Source: an uncultured Paracoccaceae bacterium | GTDB taxonomy: Bacteria > Pseudomonadota > Alphaproteobacteria > Rhodobacterales > Rhodobacteraceae | Direction: 5' to 3' | Length of the DNA stretch: 64,000 bases | NCBI GenBank assembly: GCA_943787985.1 | Contig: CALSOO010000004.1 | Span: 682,001-746,000 of the forward strand | Shown here: positions 44,580-54,256 of the stretch, in pieces | How the letters are laid out: every line of letters starts with the position of its first letter | Position numbering within the stretch: the first letter of the stretch is position 1 | Translations under genes and position numbers: made by a program | The notes under the pieces: generated by a model | Told to the model about the DNA's origin: nothing | The model's database searches: none | Seen by the model: only the letters and a program-made list of their open reading frames with translations

Positions 44580-45796
44580 TCGGCCACATTGACCCGTTCA
44601 CCAGCGCGATTGAGCAGGTCCAGCGCTGTAGGGTTGTCCTTGAACACCTCGATGCCGTTTTCGTAGATGGCACGGGCTTGCCCCGTCCGTCCCAACACGC
44701 CCAATGCGCCGATAAGCTGTGCCCACTCTTCGGGTGTTCCGCCATCGCTCGAGAGGCGTTCGGAGAGGCCTGAAACCATGCCTTCGATCATTTCCAAGCG
44801 TTCGGCCCCTGTCATCTCACCCGCAGCTTCCAGATCGGAAGAGGAAGGGCCGCGCAGTCCGGTGCCGATTTCGGGGATTTGGTAATTCACACCGGCACGC
44901 GCCGCCATGTCTTCGATTTGTGCGAGGATCGGGTTGATCCATGGTTCGTCTTCTGGGCCCAAGCGCAGTTGCTGGTCCCACACGCGAAAAGCGACGTCCG
45001 GACGCCCTGTCTGGGCGTTCATCAATCCCCAGTAGTAGCGCGCTGTGCCGTTTTGAGGGTCGTTTGTGAGGGCGGCTTGCAACACGGCTTCGGCCTCGGG
45101 AGAGACATATCCCCCAGCGGCCAGAATCATCATGTCCGCGTAGTCCGTCAGGTCTGCGATTGTGGCATCTTGGCCTTTGAGACGCAGAACTTTTGCCTGG
45201 GCGCGGTGCGCTTGTGCGAAGTTGCCCAAATTGGCCTCGCTGCGCGCGAGCAGTACATTTCCCTTCAGATCATCAGGACGGCGTGCCACAGTTGCGCGCA
45301 GTTGCTCGACCAGCGCCACGTAGTCAGGGCTGGCTTCGGTCAAAGATGGCGCGTTTGCCAGACTGTCTTCGGCGGTTTGCTGGCTTGGACGCTCGTCCCG
45401 AAAATTTGCAGCCTGTTCAATGCGGTCCTTGAGGGCCAGATTCCCATAGCCCGGTGCACCAAGCTGGGTGTACAGGCCATATGCCCCACCTGTCAGAACC
45501 AGCGCCATCACAACCGAAATCACAACAGGGGCGCCCCCAGTTTGCGCAGTTTGTGACTGGTGGGCGGTGGCGGCCACCAGAATACGGCGCGAAATTTCAG
45601 TGCGCACCCGCACGGCGTCGCTTTCAGGAAGCACGCCGCGGGCCAGGTCGCGTTCGACCTCTGCCAACTGGTCGCGGTACACCTGCACGTCAAATGCGGA
45701 TGCGTCCAAAGACGTCGTGCGACCGCGCAAGGCGGCCAAAGCAAAAAGCGCGACAATCGCCATCGTCAATGCGGCTGTGATAGTCCAAAAGAGCAT
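44576..45796 (-). CDS. ccmI: Cytochrome c biogenesis protein CcmI
   Basis: 406 residues from ATG 45796 (GAAAGGAA upstream). Two N-terminal membrane helices (MLFWTITAALTMAIVALFALAALRG and VVISVVMALVLTGGAYGLYTQLG) flank a cytoplasmic coiled loop YRDQLAEVERDLARGVLPESDAVRVRTEISRRIL, the classic CcmI-1 domain. The periplasmic part (about 150-406) holds TPR-like helices (YVALVEQLRATVARRPDDLKGNVLLARSEANLGNFAQA and ARYYWGLMNAQTGRPDVAF). CcmI presents apocytochrome c to the CcmFH haem ligase. Other ccm genes are not in the window. Confidence 0.93.
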   Translation of the reverse strand: MLFWTITAALTMAIVALFALAALRGRTTSLDASAFDVQVYRDQLAEVERDLARGVLPESDAVRVRTEISRRILVAATAHQSQTAQTGGAPVVISVVMALVLTGGAYGLYTQLGAPGYGNLALKDRIEQAANFRDERPSQQTAEDSLANAPSLTEASPDYVALVEQLRATVARRPDDLKGNVLLARSEANLGNFAQAHRAQAKVLRLKGQDATIADLTDYADMMILAAGGYVSPEAEAVLQAALTNDPQNGTARYYWGLMNAQTGRPDVAFRVWDQQLRLGPEDEPWINPILAQIEDMAARAGVNYQIPEIGTGLRGPSSSDLEAAGEMTGAERLEMIEGMVSGLSERLSSDGGTPEEWAQLIGALGVLGRTGQARAIYENGIEVFKDNPTALDLLNRAGERVNVAE

Positions 45797-45859
45797 CGTA
45801 TTCCTTTCAAATCTCACAGTGATGTATCTGCTCTGGCGCTATCAAAAAAGAGGCAATTG

Positions 45860-45996
45860 GCCGCGCCTGCCATCCTGAACATCGAATTGATAAGGTGGCG
45901 TGTGGTGGCTGTCGCAAAACTGCCTTAAAGTGCCGCGCGCAGTATCCTCTTTTTCTGTATCTGACCCAGAACAGATTTCAAATTGGCAGGCGCGGC
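45860..45996. repeat. 13-base inverted repeat between ccmI and soxB
   Basis: GCCGCGCCTGCCA (45860-45872) and TGGCAGGCGCGGC (45984-45996) are perfect inverted copies 111 bases apart in the 245-base gap ahead of soxB. There is no gene between them. They could form a long-range stem in the soxB leader or be operator half-sites. Confidence 0.55.
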
Positions 45997-46041
45997 GAAT
46001 CCGCGTTAGACCTGTCGCAGACCTTGCTCCGGAGCTCCGCC

Positions 46042-47291
46042 ATGAAACGCTATTCTGCCTTTGCCATCGCTCGAGAAGCCATGCGCCAACATACAGGTTG
46101 GGAACGTGCGTGGCGCGCACCCCGAGCCAAAAGCGAAATATGACGCGATCATCATCGGGGCCGGAGGGCACGGCTTGGCCACGGCCTATTATCTGGGCAA
46201 GAACTTTGGGATCACCAATGTGGCGATCCTTGAAAAAGGCTGGCTTGGGGGCGGCAACACAGGGCGCAATACCACGATCATTCGTTCGAACTATCTGCAG
46301 GACCCGTCCGCTGCGCTTTATGAAAAAGCCCGCTCGCTGTATGAAACGATGTCTCAGGATCTCAATTACAACGTGATGTTCTCGCCCGCGGGCGTGATCA
46401 TGTTGGCCCAGACCGCAGCACGAGTGCGCGGCTATCAACGCACGGCCCATGCCAATGCGCTCCAGGGGTTGACACACGAATTGATCGGGCCCGCAGAAGG
46501 TCAAAGAACTGTGCCCGATCATAACCTTCGATGGGCCGCGCTATCCTGTGCTTGGGTGGCGTTGTGGCAAGCCGCGCGGCGGCACCGCGCGCCACGATGC
46601 TGTGGCTTGGGGCTATGCGCGGGCCTGCTCGGATATGGGGATGGATATCATCCAGCAATGCGAAGTGACCGGATGTGCGTCAATCTGGCGGCAAAGTCCG
46701 GCGTGGACACCACGAAGGGCGCGATTGATTGCGACAAGCTTGGGCATTGTTGTTGCGGGACACTCCGGTCGTTGTGGCGATATGGCGGGTTCCGTTTGCC
46801 GCTGGAATCTGTGGCGCTTCAGGCGCTTGGTGTCCGAGCCGATCAAACCATGCATGGATGTGGTGGTGATGGCCAACACGGTGCACGGCTATATGAGCCA
46901 GTCTGACAAAGGCGAAATGGTCATTGGCGGCGGCACGGACGGGTACAACAACTACACCCAGCGTGGGTCATTCCACCATGTCGAGGAAACTGTGCGCGCC
47001 TTGAACGAAACGTTCCCGATGCTGTCGCGCCTCAAGATGTTGCGCCAGTGGGGCGGGATTGTGGATGTGACGGGGGACCGGTCTCCGATCTTGTCCAAAA
47101 CGCCTGTGGATGGCGTGTTCATCAACTGCGGTTGGGGGACAGGCGGGTTCAAGGCGATCCCGGGGTCCGGCTGGGCGATGGCCGAATTGATGGCCAAAGG
47201 GCACTCGCCACTGACGGATGAATACGGCATGGAGCGCTTTATCGAGGGCCGTTTCATTGATGAAAGCGTGGCCGCGGGCGTGGCGCATTGA
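46042..47291 (+). pseudogene. soxB: Sarcosine oxidase beta subunit, many frameshifts
   Basis: It starts MKRYSAFAIAREAMRQHTGWERAWRAP, then shifts (CCCC for CCC near 46122) into KYDAIIIGAGGHGLATAYYLGKNFGI (FAD-binding GxGxxG) and VAILEKGWLGGGNTGRN. From about 46490 to 46860 the frame changes repeatedly between recognisable SoxB pieces (RHDAVAWGYARACSDMGMDIIQQCEV; VDTTKGAIDCDKLG; FRLPLESVALQAL). The last 430 bases (VSEPIKPCMDVVVMANTVHGYMSQ to ESVAAGVAH) are clean. SoxB carries FAD and oxidises sarcosine to glycine in the SoxBDAG complex. The protein pieces are well conserved, so the indels are recent or artefactual. Confidence 0.85.
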
Positions 47292-47308
47292 CCCGTCCTG
47301 TCAAGCTC

Positions 47309-47452
47309 TCAATCGGTGGTGTTATCAGGAAATCCGGCGTCCCTGATCGTGTCTTCGGAAAGATCCAGTTTTGTGCGCGCGTGCCAAAAAACATACACGA
47401 CGCAGATCACGCTGAAGACACCCAAAATTGTGATAACGTAAAAACCACTCAT
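47309..47452 (-). CDS. Small single-helix membrane protein (47 aa)
   Basis: The frame reads MSGFYVITILGVFSVICVVY then VFWHARTKLDLSEDTIRDAG and ends DNTTD. One N-terminal membrane helix with a short charged tail. It lies opposite to the sox genes, just after soxB. No family recognised. Confidence 0.5.
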   Translation of the reverse strand: MSGFYVITILGVFSVICVVYVFWHARTKLDLSEDTIRDAGFPDNTTD

Positions 47453-47536
47453 GAGGGTTGGATAGATCGTTTACGCCAAAGCTTTAGCGCGCAGTTGCGC
47501 TTGAAATCCGGCTCTTTTGCTGCGGAACGCGAAGCA

Positions 47537-47722
47537 TCACTGTTTGGGACGGTGCGCTTCACCCGCCGCGCTGCCAAAGGCGATCAAGTCGCTGACGTCA
47601 ATTTCGCGTCCGCCGCGGGCTTTTTTGCGCCGTGCAATACCGCGCTGCTCAAGCAAGAACATGACAACGGCGATCACGACGATCCCTCCAAACACCAGAA
47701 CGGCACCCATCTCTTTGCTCAC
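47537..47722 (-). CDS. Small membrane protein (61 aa) with one helix
   Basis: GTG start with AGGAG nine bases upstream. Residues 5-26 (MGAVLVFGGIVVIAVVMFLLEQ) are a membrane helix, followed by a basic stretch RGIARRKKARGG and a short tail. Opposite strand to the sox genes. No family recognised; with the 47-aa neighbour it may form a two-gene unit. Confidence 0.6.
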   Translation of the reverse strand: MSKEMGAVLVFGGIVVIAVVMFLLEQRGIARRKKARGGREIDVSDLIAFGSAAGEAHRPKQ

Positions 47723-47915
47723 GACTCACTCCTGTCAACTTTGATTGACACATACTTAGCCTATCGTCTTGGAAATACCAAACCGGCAAAGCATGGCCGA
47801 CGCATGGGAGCGGTTTCGGCCTTGCAGCGCCTGAATGGGCTGGGGATTCCCGCTTATATTGAGACAACCCGTGCGTTCTGCTTTGATGAGCCCCTCAAGA
47901 AAAGGGAACTCAACA

Positions 47916-48113
47916 TTGTCAGACTATACAAACCATTCAACGACGCGCAGCGACGGCATCAGCGTCAAAGGGCTGCTTATCACGGTTTTCGTGCTTGTCG
48001 GACTGCTTGCCGTCATGTCGCTCTTTGGCGGTAACGCTGGTACAGAGGCTGAAACGGAGGGCACTCCGGTGCAAATCGAAACTGCACCAGCAGGGCCTGC
48101 TGTCATCGAATAA
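47916..48113 (+). CDS. Small membrane protein (65 aa) between soxB and soxD
   Basis: Probable TTG start (SDYTNHSTTRSDGISVKG) with AAGGGAA ten bases upstream; an ATG at 47886 would add ten residues but has no ribosome site. One membrane helix GLLITVFVLVGLLAVMSLFGG, then an acidic Glu/Thr/Pro-rich tail, probably periplasmic. No family recognised. Confidence 0.55.
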   Translation: MSDYTNHSTTRSDGISVKGLLITVFVLVGLLAVMSLFGGNAGTEAETEGTPVQIETAPAGPAVIE

Positions 48114-48210
48114 CGCACTCAAACGCACACCTCCCTTTACCTTAACCGCATCAGGCGGGCGCCCCTCGGCGTCCGCCTTTTGTGTGTGTTCTCCCCTGAT
48201 TGGAGCCGCC

Positions 48211-48625
48211 TCATGCTAGTCCTTACATGTCCCTGCTGCGGCGTCACCGCCGAAGAAACCGAATTCCACGCAGGCGGCGAAGCGCATTTGAAACGATTTG
48301 GACCGGGCTCATCGAATGCTGATTTCGAAACGTATCTGTTCATGCGCGAAAACCCCAAGGGCGTGCATCTTGAGCGCTGGCGGCACAACAATGGCTGCGG
48401 CAAATGGTTTCACGCGGCGCGCGTGCACGATGACACTCGAAGTGTTCGGCACGTATCTCGCCCAGACCTATGAACCGCCCAAAGAGCTGTGCGCTAAAAA
48501 TCAGCGCCAAAAGGCCCGGGTTGGTCATGGGGCGCGTTTTCATGATCGCGTCCGCTCTTCATCTCGCTAAAAAAACTCCGCCGAGGCTTCAACGCCTCAA
48601 CACCCGCAAAGGTCCGATAACATGA
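48211..48625 (+). pseudogene. soxD: Sarcosine oxidase delta subunit, frameshifted
   Basis: MLVLTCPCCGVTAEETEFHAGGEAH is the SoxD zinc-binding N-terminus. Its partner Cys is in NNGCGKWFH. After FHAAR an extra base shifts the frame; the family sequence CTMTLEVFGTYLAQTYEPPKEL continues in another frame, and an extra A in an A-run near 48500 shifts it again (AKRPG). SoxD is the small zinc subunit of the heterotetrameric enzyme. Length past the second indel is uncertain; that frame ends with TGA overlapping the soxA start. Confidence 0.82.
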
Positions 48626-51600
48626 GCACACGTCTCGCCACAGGCGGCCGCCTGCTGAACAAAACCGCGCTATGACGTTTTCCTTTAACGGCAAAGCATG
48701 CGGGGCTTTGAAGGGCGACACGCTGGCCTCCGCATTGCTGGCCAATGACCAGATGCTGGTGGGCGCTCGTTCAAATACCACCGCCCGCGCGGGATCGTGG
48801 CCTCCGGTGCGGAAGAGCCCAACGGCTTGATGAACATGGGCGAAGGCGCAACGTTTGAGCCGAACCAACGCGTGACCACCACCGAACTGTTCGACGGGTT
48901 GCCGCCAAAGCCAGAACCACTGGCCCAGCCTTGAGTTCGACGTGGGCGCTGTGAATGCAAGCTGTGCCGCTTTATGCCCGCGGGTTTCTATTACAAGATG
49001 TTCATCCATCCGCGCCGTTGTGGAAACATGTGTATGAGCCGATCATCCGCGCGGCGGCAGGCTTGGGCCAGCGCCCAAGGAACGGCGACGGGGACACCTA
49101 TGAACACTTTCTACGCCTTCTGTGACGTCCTGGTCATCGGGGCGGGGTCGCAGGCTTGCAAGCCGCGCTCACGGCGGCAGAGGCGGGCGCACAGGTGCTA
49201 GTGCTGGAGCAAACCGCCCATTGGGTGGGCGCGCGCCTGTGGATGGTGGCGACTTCGACGGCGCATCCTGCGGAGCAATTCATAACGCCATCGTCTCCAA
49301 ACTGGAAGCAATGGAGAACGTCGACCATCCGCACGCGCACAATGGGCGCTGGGGTATACGATCACGGCTATGTCCTCGGCTACGAACGGCTGACGCGATC
49401 ACAATCCGGACGCGACCGGTCCACGCCACCGCCTTTGGCGCATTCGCGCAGGCCATGTGATCACGGCGACAGGGGCAATCGAGCGGCCACTGAGTTTTGC
49501 AGGCAACGACATTCCGGGCGTCATGCTGGCCAGTGCCGTGCGCGATTATGTGGTCAACTTCGGGGTCTCCACGGGGGATCGCACTGTGGTTGTGACCAAC
49601 AACGATGATGCCTACCGCACTGCTATTGCGGTGAAACACGCAGGACTGGACGTCCCCGCGATCCTTGATGCGCGCACAATGACCCAAGACAGCGCGCTGG
49701 TGGCACAGGCCAAAGCCTTGGGCATTCGGGTTCTCATGGGCCACGGCATTGCCAAGGTTCAGGGCGGCAAGCGGGTGACCGGCGTGGCGATTTGCGCGCA
49801 AGCGGGCGAGGGAGCCGTGCTTGAGGAAATCGGCTGCGATGTGGTTGCTATGTCGGGAGGCTGGTCTCCGGTGGTGCACCTGTGGTCGCATTGCGGTGGC
49901 AAACTGACGTGGGACAGTGAGGGCGCGTTTTTCCGCCCCGATCCGGCGCGCCCGCCAAAGGGTGAGCATGGCCAAGGGTTTGTCACAGTTGCGGGCACTG
50001 CCAATGGCGCGCTGATTCTGGATGAGGTGTTGCAAGACGCCCATGCGGCTGGCGTTGCTGCGGCGACCTCTGTCGGTGTGACAGGCGCGCCGAACGATGC
50101 CCCCAAAGCCACGGCCGAGGTGGAAGCTGCGCTGATGCCCGTTTGGTTGATGCCGCAAGGTGCCGGCATTGAGCTGCGCTTCAAAGCGTGGCTGGATTAT
50201 CAGAACGATGTGAAAGTGTCGGACGTGCAACTGGCGGCGCGCGAAGGCTTTGAAAGCGTTGAACATGCCAAGCGCTATACAACGCTGGGCATGGCGACAG
50301 ATCAGGGTAAGCTCAGCAACATCAACGGCTTGGCGATCCTGTCGGACAGCCTGAACCAACCAATTCCGCAAACGGGCACCACGACCTTCCGCCCCCCTTA
50401 CACACCGGTTTCGATGGGTGCGATTGGCGGCGAGGCACGTGGTGATGTGTTCCAGCCGATCCGGCGGACCCCGATGTATGACTGGCACGAGGCCAATGGT
50501 GCGGATTGGGAACCGGTCGGGCAATGGCGCCGCCCCTACGCCTATGTCCGCGGTGATGAGAGCGTGCATGACGCGGTGATGCGCGAGACCAAAAACACCC
50601 GCGAGGCGCTTGGGGTGCTGGACGCCTCCACCTTGGGCAAAATCATCGTTCAGGGTCCCGATGCGGGCAAATTCCTCGACATGATGTACACCAACATGAT
50701 GTCCAACCTGAAAATCGGCAAGTGCCGTTACGGGCTGATGTGTTCGGAAAACGGGTTCCTGATAGATGACGGCGTGGTTGCGCGCATCGGTGACGACAAA
50801 TGGCTGTGCCACACCACCACGGGCGGGGCCGAAAGCATCCATGGGCACATGGAAGAATGGCTGCAAACCGAGTGGTGGGACTGGAACGTCTACACCGCGA
50901 ATGTGACGGAGCAATACGCCCAAGTCGCGGTGGTCGGGCCCAATGCGCGCAAAGCTCTGGAAGCCTTGGGCGGCATGGATGTGAGCGCCGAGGCGTTGGG
51001 CTTCATGGAGTGGGCCGACGGCACGCTTGGCGGTTTTGATGTGCGTGCCTACCGCATCTCTTTCTCGGGGGAACTCAGCTATGAAATCGCCGTGCCTGCG
51101 TCTCAGGGCCAAGCGTTCTGGGAGGCTTTGATGGCCGTAGGGGCGCAATTGGGGGCGATGCCTTACGGCACCGAAGCCTTGCACATCCTGCGCGCCGAAA
51201 AAGGGTTCATCATGATCGGTGACGAGACGGATGGCACTGTGATCCCCCAGGACCTTGGGCTGAATTGGGCATTGTCCAAAAAGAAAGAAGACTTCTTGGG
51301 CAAGCGCGCCCAGGAGCGCGACCACATGGTCTCCAACAAACGCTGGCGTTTGGTCGGGTTGGAAACCACGGACGGATCTGTGTTGCCGGATGGGGCATAC
51401 GCTGTCGGGGCAGGGACCAACGCAAACGGGCAACGCACTATGATCGGGCGGGTCACGTCCAGCTATCATTCGCCAAACCTGAACAAGGGGATTGCGATGG
51501 GGCTGGTGCTGGATGGGCCGGAACGGATGGGCGATGTGCTCACCTTCCCCGGTACGGATGGCAAGGACTACATGGCCAAAATCGTGAACCCAGTGTTCTT

Positions 51601-51631
51601 TGACCCCGAAGGGGAGAAGCAAAATGTCTAA
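48622..51631 (+). pseudogene. soxA: Sarcosine oxidase alpha subunit, 5' third frameshifted, remainder intact
   Basis: It starts MSTRLATGGRLLNKTA, but the first 830 bases shift frame about every 50-100 bases between recognisable SoxA blocks (LKGDTLASALLANDQMLVG, SFKYHRPRGIVASG-like, FYAFCDVLVIGAG, LQAALTAAEAGAQVLVLEQTAHW). From 49457 to the end one clean frame of 724 codons encodes the rest: VITATGAIERPLSFAGNDIPGVMLASAVRDYV (NAD domain), a bridging region, and a GcvT/T-protein-like C-terminal half that binds tetrahydrofolate. SoxA makes 5,10-methylene-THF from the sarcosine methyl group. The sharp change from dense indels to none argues for a local consensus problem rather than old decay. Confidence 0.87.
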
Positions 51632-52208
51632 TGTTGTGAGTGCGTTGAACGGCGCAAGCTTTACGGCCGGGATCGCCACGATCACAGAGATCGGGGTGCA
51701 GGGGATGATCACCCTGCGCGGTGATCTGTCCAGTGTGGCGCTGCAAAAAGTGGCCAAATCTGTCACCGGTCTCGGGGTGCCTGCGCAAGGGCACATGGTG
51801 CACAAAGCAGGGTTCGGCATCTGCTGGATGAGCACGGATGAGCTGCTAATTCTGTGCCCCTACGGCGAAGTGGCGCAACATCTTGCGAGCTTGAGCACGG
51901 CTTTGGCCGATGAGCACGCATTGGCTGTTGATGTGTCCGACGCACGGGCCAGTTTCACGGTGGCGGGTCCGCATGCGCGCGATGTTATGGCGAAACTTGC
52001 GCCTGTTGATTTGCGCGTCTCGGCTTTCGTCCCGGGCATGTTCCGGCGCACGCGGATGGCGCAAGTTGCCGCTGCTTTCTGGATGCCTGATGGGGACAGC
52101 TTTCAGATTGTGTGTTTCCGCTCCAATGCGCAGTACATGTTTGATTTGCTCGGCGTGGCCGCGCAGGTCGGTTCGGAAGTCGGGCATTTGGGGGGGCAAT
52201 CGGGATGA
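51624..52208 (+). CDS. soxG: Sarcosine oxidase gamma subunit
   Basis: 194 residues; the ATG lies eight bases inside the end of soxA with GGGGAGAAG upstream. GcvT-like fold: VQGMITLRGDLSSVALQKVAKSVTGLGVP, FGICWMSTDELLILCPYG, and VDVSDARASFTVAGPHARDVMAKLAPVDL. It is the smallest structural folate-side subunit of the SoxBDAG complex. The gene is uninterrupted. Last gene of the operon. Confidence 0.9.
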   Translation: MSNVVSALNGASFTAGIATITEIGVQGMITLRGDLSSVALQKVAKSVTGLGVPAQGHMVHKAGFGICWMSTDELLILCPYGEVAQHLASLSTALADEHALAVDVSDARASFTVAGPHARDVMAKLAPVDLRVSAFVPGMFRRTRMAQVAAAFWMPDGDSFQIVCFRSNAQYMFDLLGVAAQVGSEVGHLGGQSG

Positions 52209-52295
52209 CGCGGATCTTGCGTCGAAATCGTGTTGAGCCCGTCCTGATCCCCTGATTTCATGCTTTGACAACCTGACATTTTTTGACGCGTTAAC

Positions 52296-52757
52296 ATGAG
52301 ATTTTTACCAACCCTTGCGGCGGTTTGCCTGTTTTGCACAACGCCTGCTCTGGCGGAAAACGTCGCCTGTTTATACGCTTGTGACGTAAATGATAATTCT
52401 TCCAAAAAACGCGCGCCCAATGAGACCGGATTTATTTCAGATGCTATTCTGCTGTCGATTGACAAAAACGGTGGGGGCAAAGTTGTCGACCATATAACAC
52501 TGCTGTTTGCGGGGAAATCTGTACCAGCCCGCGTCGCCGTTCGTGGGAACAGATTGTCGTTCTTCTGGAAGGTTAAGAACGTCGTTGGTGCCAACGGAAC
52601 GGTTGTGCCGAGCTTTGGATATTCTGCTGTGCTGAATATCAAAACCAACGTGATCCGTGTTCAGGCAAAACCGGGCGTGGATTTCGAAGGCACTTGGGCT
52701 GGCAAAGGGACGTGTTCTGTTCAGAAAGACATCAAATTGCCAAAGGTATTTGGATAA
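52296..52757 (+). CDS. Secreted 153-aa protein, first of two tandem paralogues
   Basis: Signal peptide RFLPTLAAVCLFCTTPALA, then a small beta-rich domain with cysteines at the mature N-terminus (CLYACDV) and near the C-terminus (KGTCSVQKDIKLPKVFG). The downstream neighbour has the same layout and the same ending pattern (KGGCVVRKDAKLPKILR), so they arose by duplication. Cys pairs could form a disulfide in the periplasm. Function unknown. Confidence 0.78.
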   Translation: MRFLPTLAAVCLFCTTPALAENVACLYACDVNDNSSKKRAPNETGFISDAILLSIDKNGGGKVVDHITLLFAGKSVPARVAVRGNRLSFFWKVKNVVGANGTVVPSFGYSAVLNIKTNVIRVQAKPGVDFEGTWAGKGTCSVQKDIKLPKVFG

Positions 52758-52872
52758 TCCAATCCATCCCTTAAGCTGGATGACCTTTTGTGCATCGGAC
52801 CACTTGTCAGACGCCCCCGGCCTCGCGCAACTGTGGGTCCAACACTGATTTTAACGATGAAAGAGACTTTTC

Positions 52873-53313
52873 ATGAAGCTTTTTGCCCCTCTCGCTGTTG
52901 CGCTTTCAACTTTATTGCCGATAACCGCTCTGGCCGCGCCGGTGCTTTATGAATGTGACATGACCTCCAAATCGCGCAAAAGCAATTGGATCGCGGACAA
53001 GATGGTGTTTGTGGTTCAAGAAGACGGCGCCGTTCAGGTGATTGATCGTCACTTGTTGCACTTTAACGATGGGCCAACGACGGCCAAAGTGCGTAAAAAA
53101 GGCAGCGTTTTGACGATGAACTGGCTGTTGACGGGGCTGAAGTCCGTGAGCAAGCAGCGCATGCCACCCGCCAAATACAAAGCGCAGTTGAACACAGACA
53201 CGCGACTGGTGACGGTTTATGCGAGTTCTTCGGCCTATAGTGATGCACGTGTGCGCGCAAAAGGCGGCTGTGTTGTGCGTAAGGACGCCAAGCTGCCGAA
53301 GATTTTACGCTAA
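52873..53313 (+). CDS. Secreted 146-aa protein, second tandem paralogue
   Basis: Signal peptide KLFAPLAVALSTLLPITALAA. The mature part has YECDMTSKSRKSNWIADKMVFVVQEDGAVQVIDRHLLHFNDG, similar in order to CDVNDN...SDAILLSIDKNGGGKVVDHITLLFAG of the upstream copy, and the shared KGGCVVRKDAKLPK ending. Identity appears moderate, so the duplication is not recent. No known domain. The ribosome site GAAAGAG is weak. Confidence 0.78.
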   Translation: MKLFAPLAVALSTLLPITALAAPVLYECDMTSKSRKSNWIADKMVFVVQEDGAVQVIDRHLLHFNDGPTTAKVRKKGSVLTMNWLLTGLKSVSKQRMPPAKYKAQLNTDTRLVTVYASSSAYSDARVRAKGGCVVRKDAKLPKILR

Positions 53314-53383
53314 CCCCCTTGATCTTGGCCCCCGCAGCGCTTCATGTGCGTTAGCGCAACTCATTTTCCTAGAGGGGGCCACA

Positions 53384-53983
53384 ATGGCTTTTACACTTCC
53401 TGATCTTCCTTACGCTCACGACGCATTGGCCGACGCGGGCATGTCCAAAGAGACGTTGGAATTCCACCACGACCTGCACCACAACGCCTATGTCACGAAC
53501 GGCAACGCGGCGATTGCAGGCACCGAATGGGATGGCAAAACCCTCGAAGAAATCATTGTCGGCACGTATGATGCGACCTCCGTGGCGCAAAACGGCATCT
53601 TCAACAACATCTCCCAACTGTGGAACCACAACCAGTTTTGGGAAATGATGGGGCCGAACAAGTCCGCGATGCCATCCGAGCTCGAAGCTGCCCTCAAGGA
53701 CAGCTTTGGATCGGTGGACGCCTTCAAATCCGAATTCTCTGCAGCAGGCGCCGGTCAGTTCGGCTCAGGCTGGTGCTGGTTGGTCAAAGACGCCGACGGC
53801 GGTTTGAAAGTGACCAAAACAGAAAACGGCGTGAACCCGTTGTGCTTTGGCCAGACTGCATTGCTGGGCTGTGATGTTTGGGAGCACTCCTACTACATCG
53901 ATTTCCGCAACAAGCGTCCGGTTTACTTGACCAACTTCCTCGACAATCTGGTCAACTGGGAAAACGTAGCGTCCCGCATGTAA
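53384..53983 (+). CDS. sodB: Superoxide dismutase (Fe/Mn family)
   Basis: 199 residues with AGAGGGGG upstream of the ATG. Metal ligands are visible: His in LEFHHDLHHNAYV (about residue 27), His in QLWNHNQFWEMM (about 79), and Asp/His in LLGCDVWEHSYYIDFRNKRPVYL (about 161 and 165). GSGWCWLV and the Gln pattern (AGAGQFGSGW rather than a mid-chain Gln near the second His) cannot settle Fe against Mn by eye. It disposes of superoxide in the cytoplasm. The last 30 bases of the gene are repeated 83 bases downstream. Confidence 0.95.
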   Translation: MAFTLPDLPYAHDALADAGMSKETLEFHHDLHHNAYVTNGNAAIAGTEWDGKTLEEIIVGTYDATSVAQNGIFNNISQLWNHNQFWEMMGPNKSAMPSELEAALKDSFGSVDAFKSEFSAAGAGQFGSGWCWLVKDADGGLKVTKTENGVNPLCFGQTALLGCDVWEHSYYIDFRNKRPVYLTNFLDNLVNWENVASRM

Positions 53984-54065
53984 GCTAAAGCACACCAGTT
54001 GACCGACGCGCAGTCCCGTTGGGATTACGCTGGGCCAACTGGGAAAACGTGGCGTCCCGTATGTA
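53953..54065 (+). repeat. Partial duplication of the sodB 3' end
   Basis: Thirty bases at the sodB end (53953-53982) recur at 54036-54065 with two changes, both at third codon positions (GTA to GTG, CGC to CGT), and still encode NWENVASRM and a stop. The second copy has no gene attached. It looks like the tail of a second sodB allele left by duplication or allelic recombination. Confidence 0.85.
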
Positions 54066-54116
54066 GGCCACAAATCCGGCTTTCAGTTTGAAAGCAAAGC
54101 ATAAATTCCCGAAGAA

Positions 54117-54147
54117 AAGGCTCTGTAGGTATCTGCGGAGCCTTTTT
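54117..54147 (+). terminator. Rho-independent terminator after sodB
   Basis: AAGGCTC (54117-54123) pairs with GAGCCTT (54138-54144), followed by a T-run to 54147. It lies beyond the duplicated sodB tail, so the sodB transcript includes that tail. Confidence 0.85.
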
Positions 54148-54256
54148 GTTTTGCGTCACCGGCGGCGTGCCGTGCAGTATTTTGTTGCGTTACTCGGCAA
54201 TACCCTCCTAACATTCTCGTATTTAGAGAAGAAATTTACGTCTTTAGGAGGCGACT

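Noticed and set aside
49280..51835. 851-codon minus-strand open frame opposite soxA
   Set aside because: Composition (His/Arg/Gln-rich, no domains) is that of an antisense shadow of a high-GC gene; soxA is clearly coded on the plus strand.
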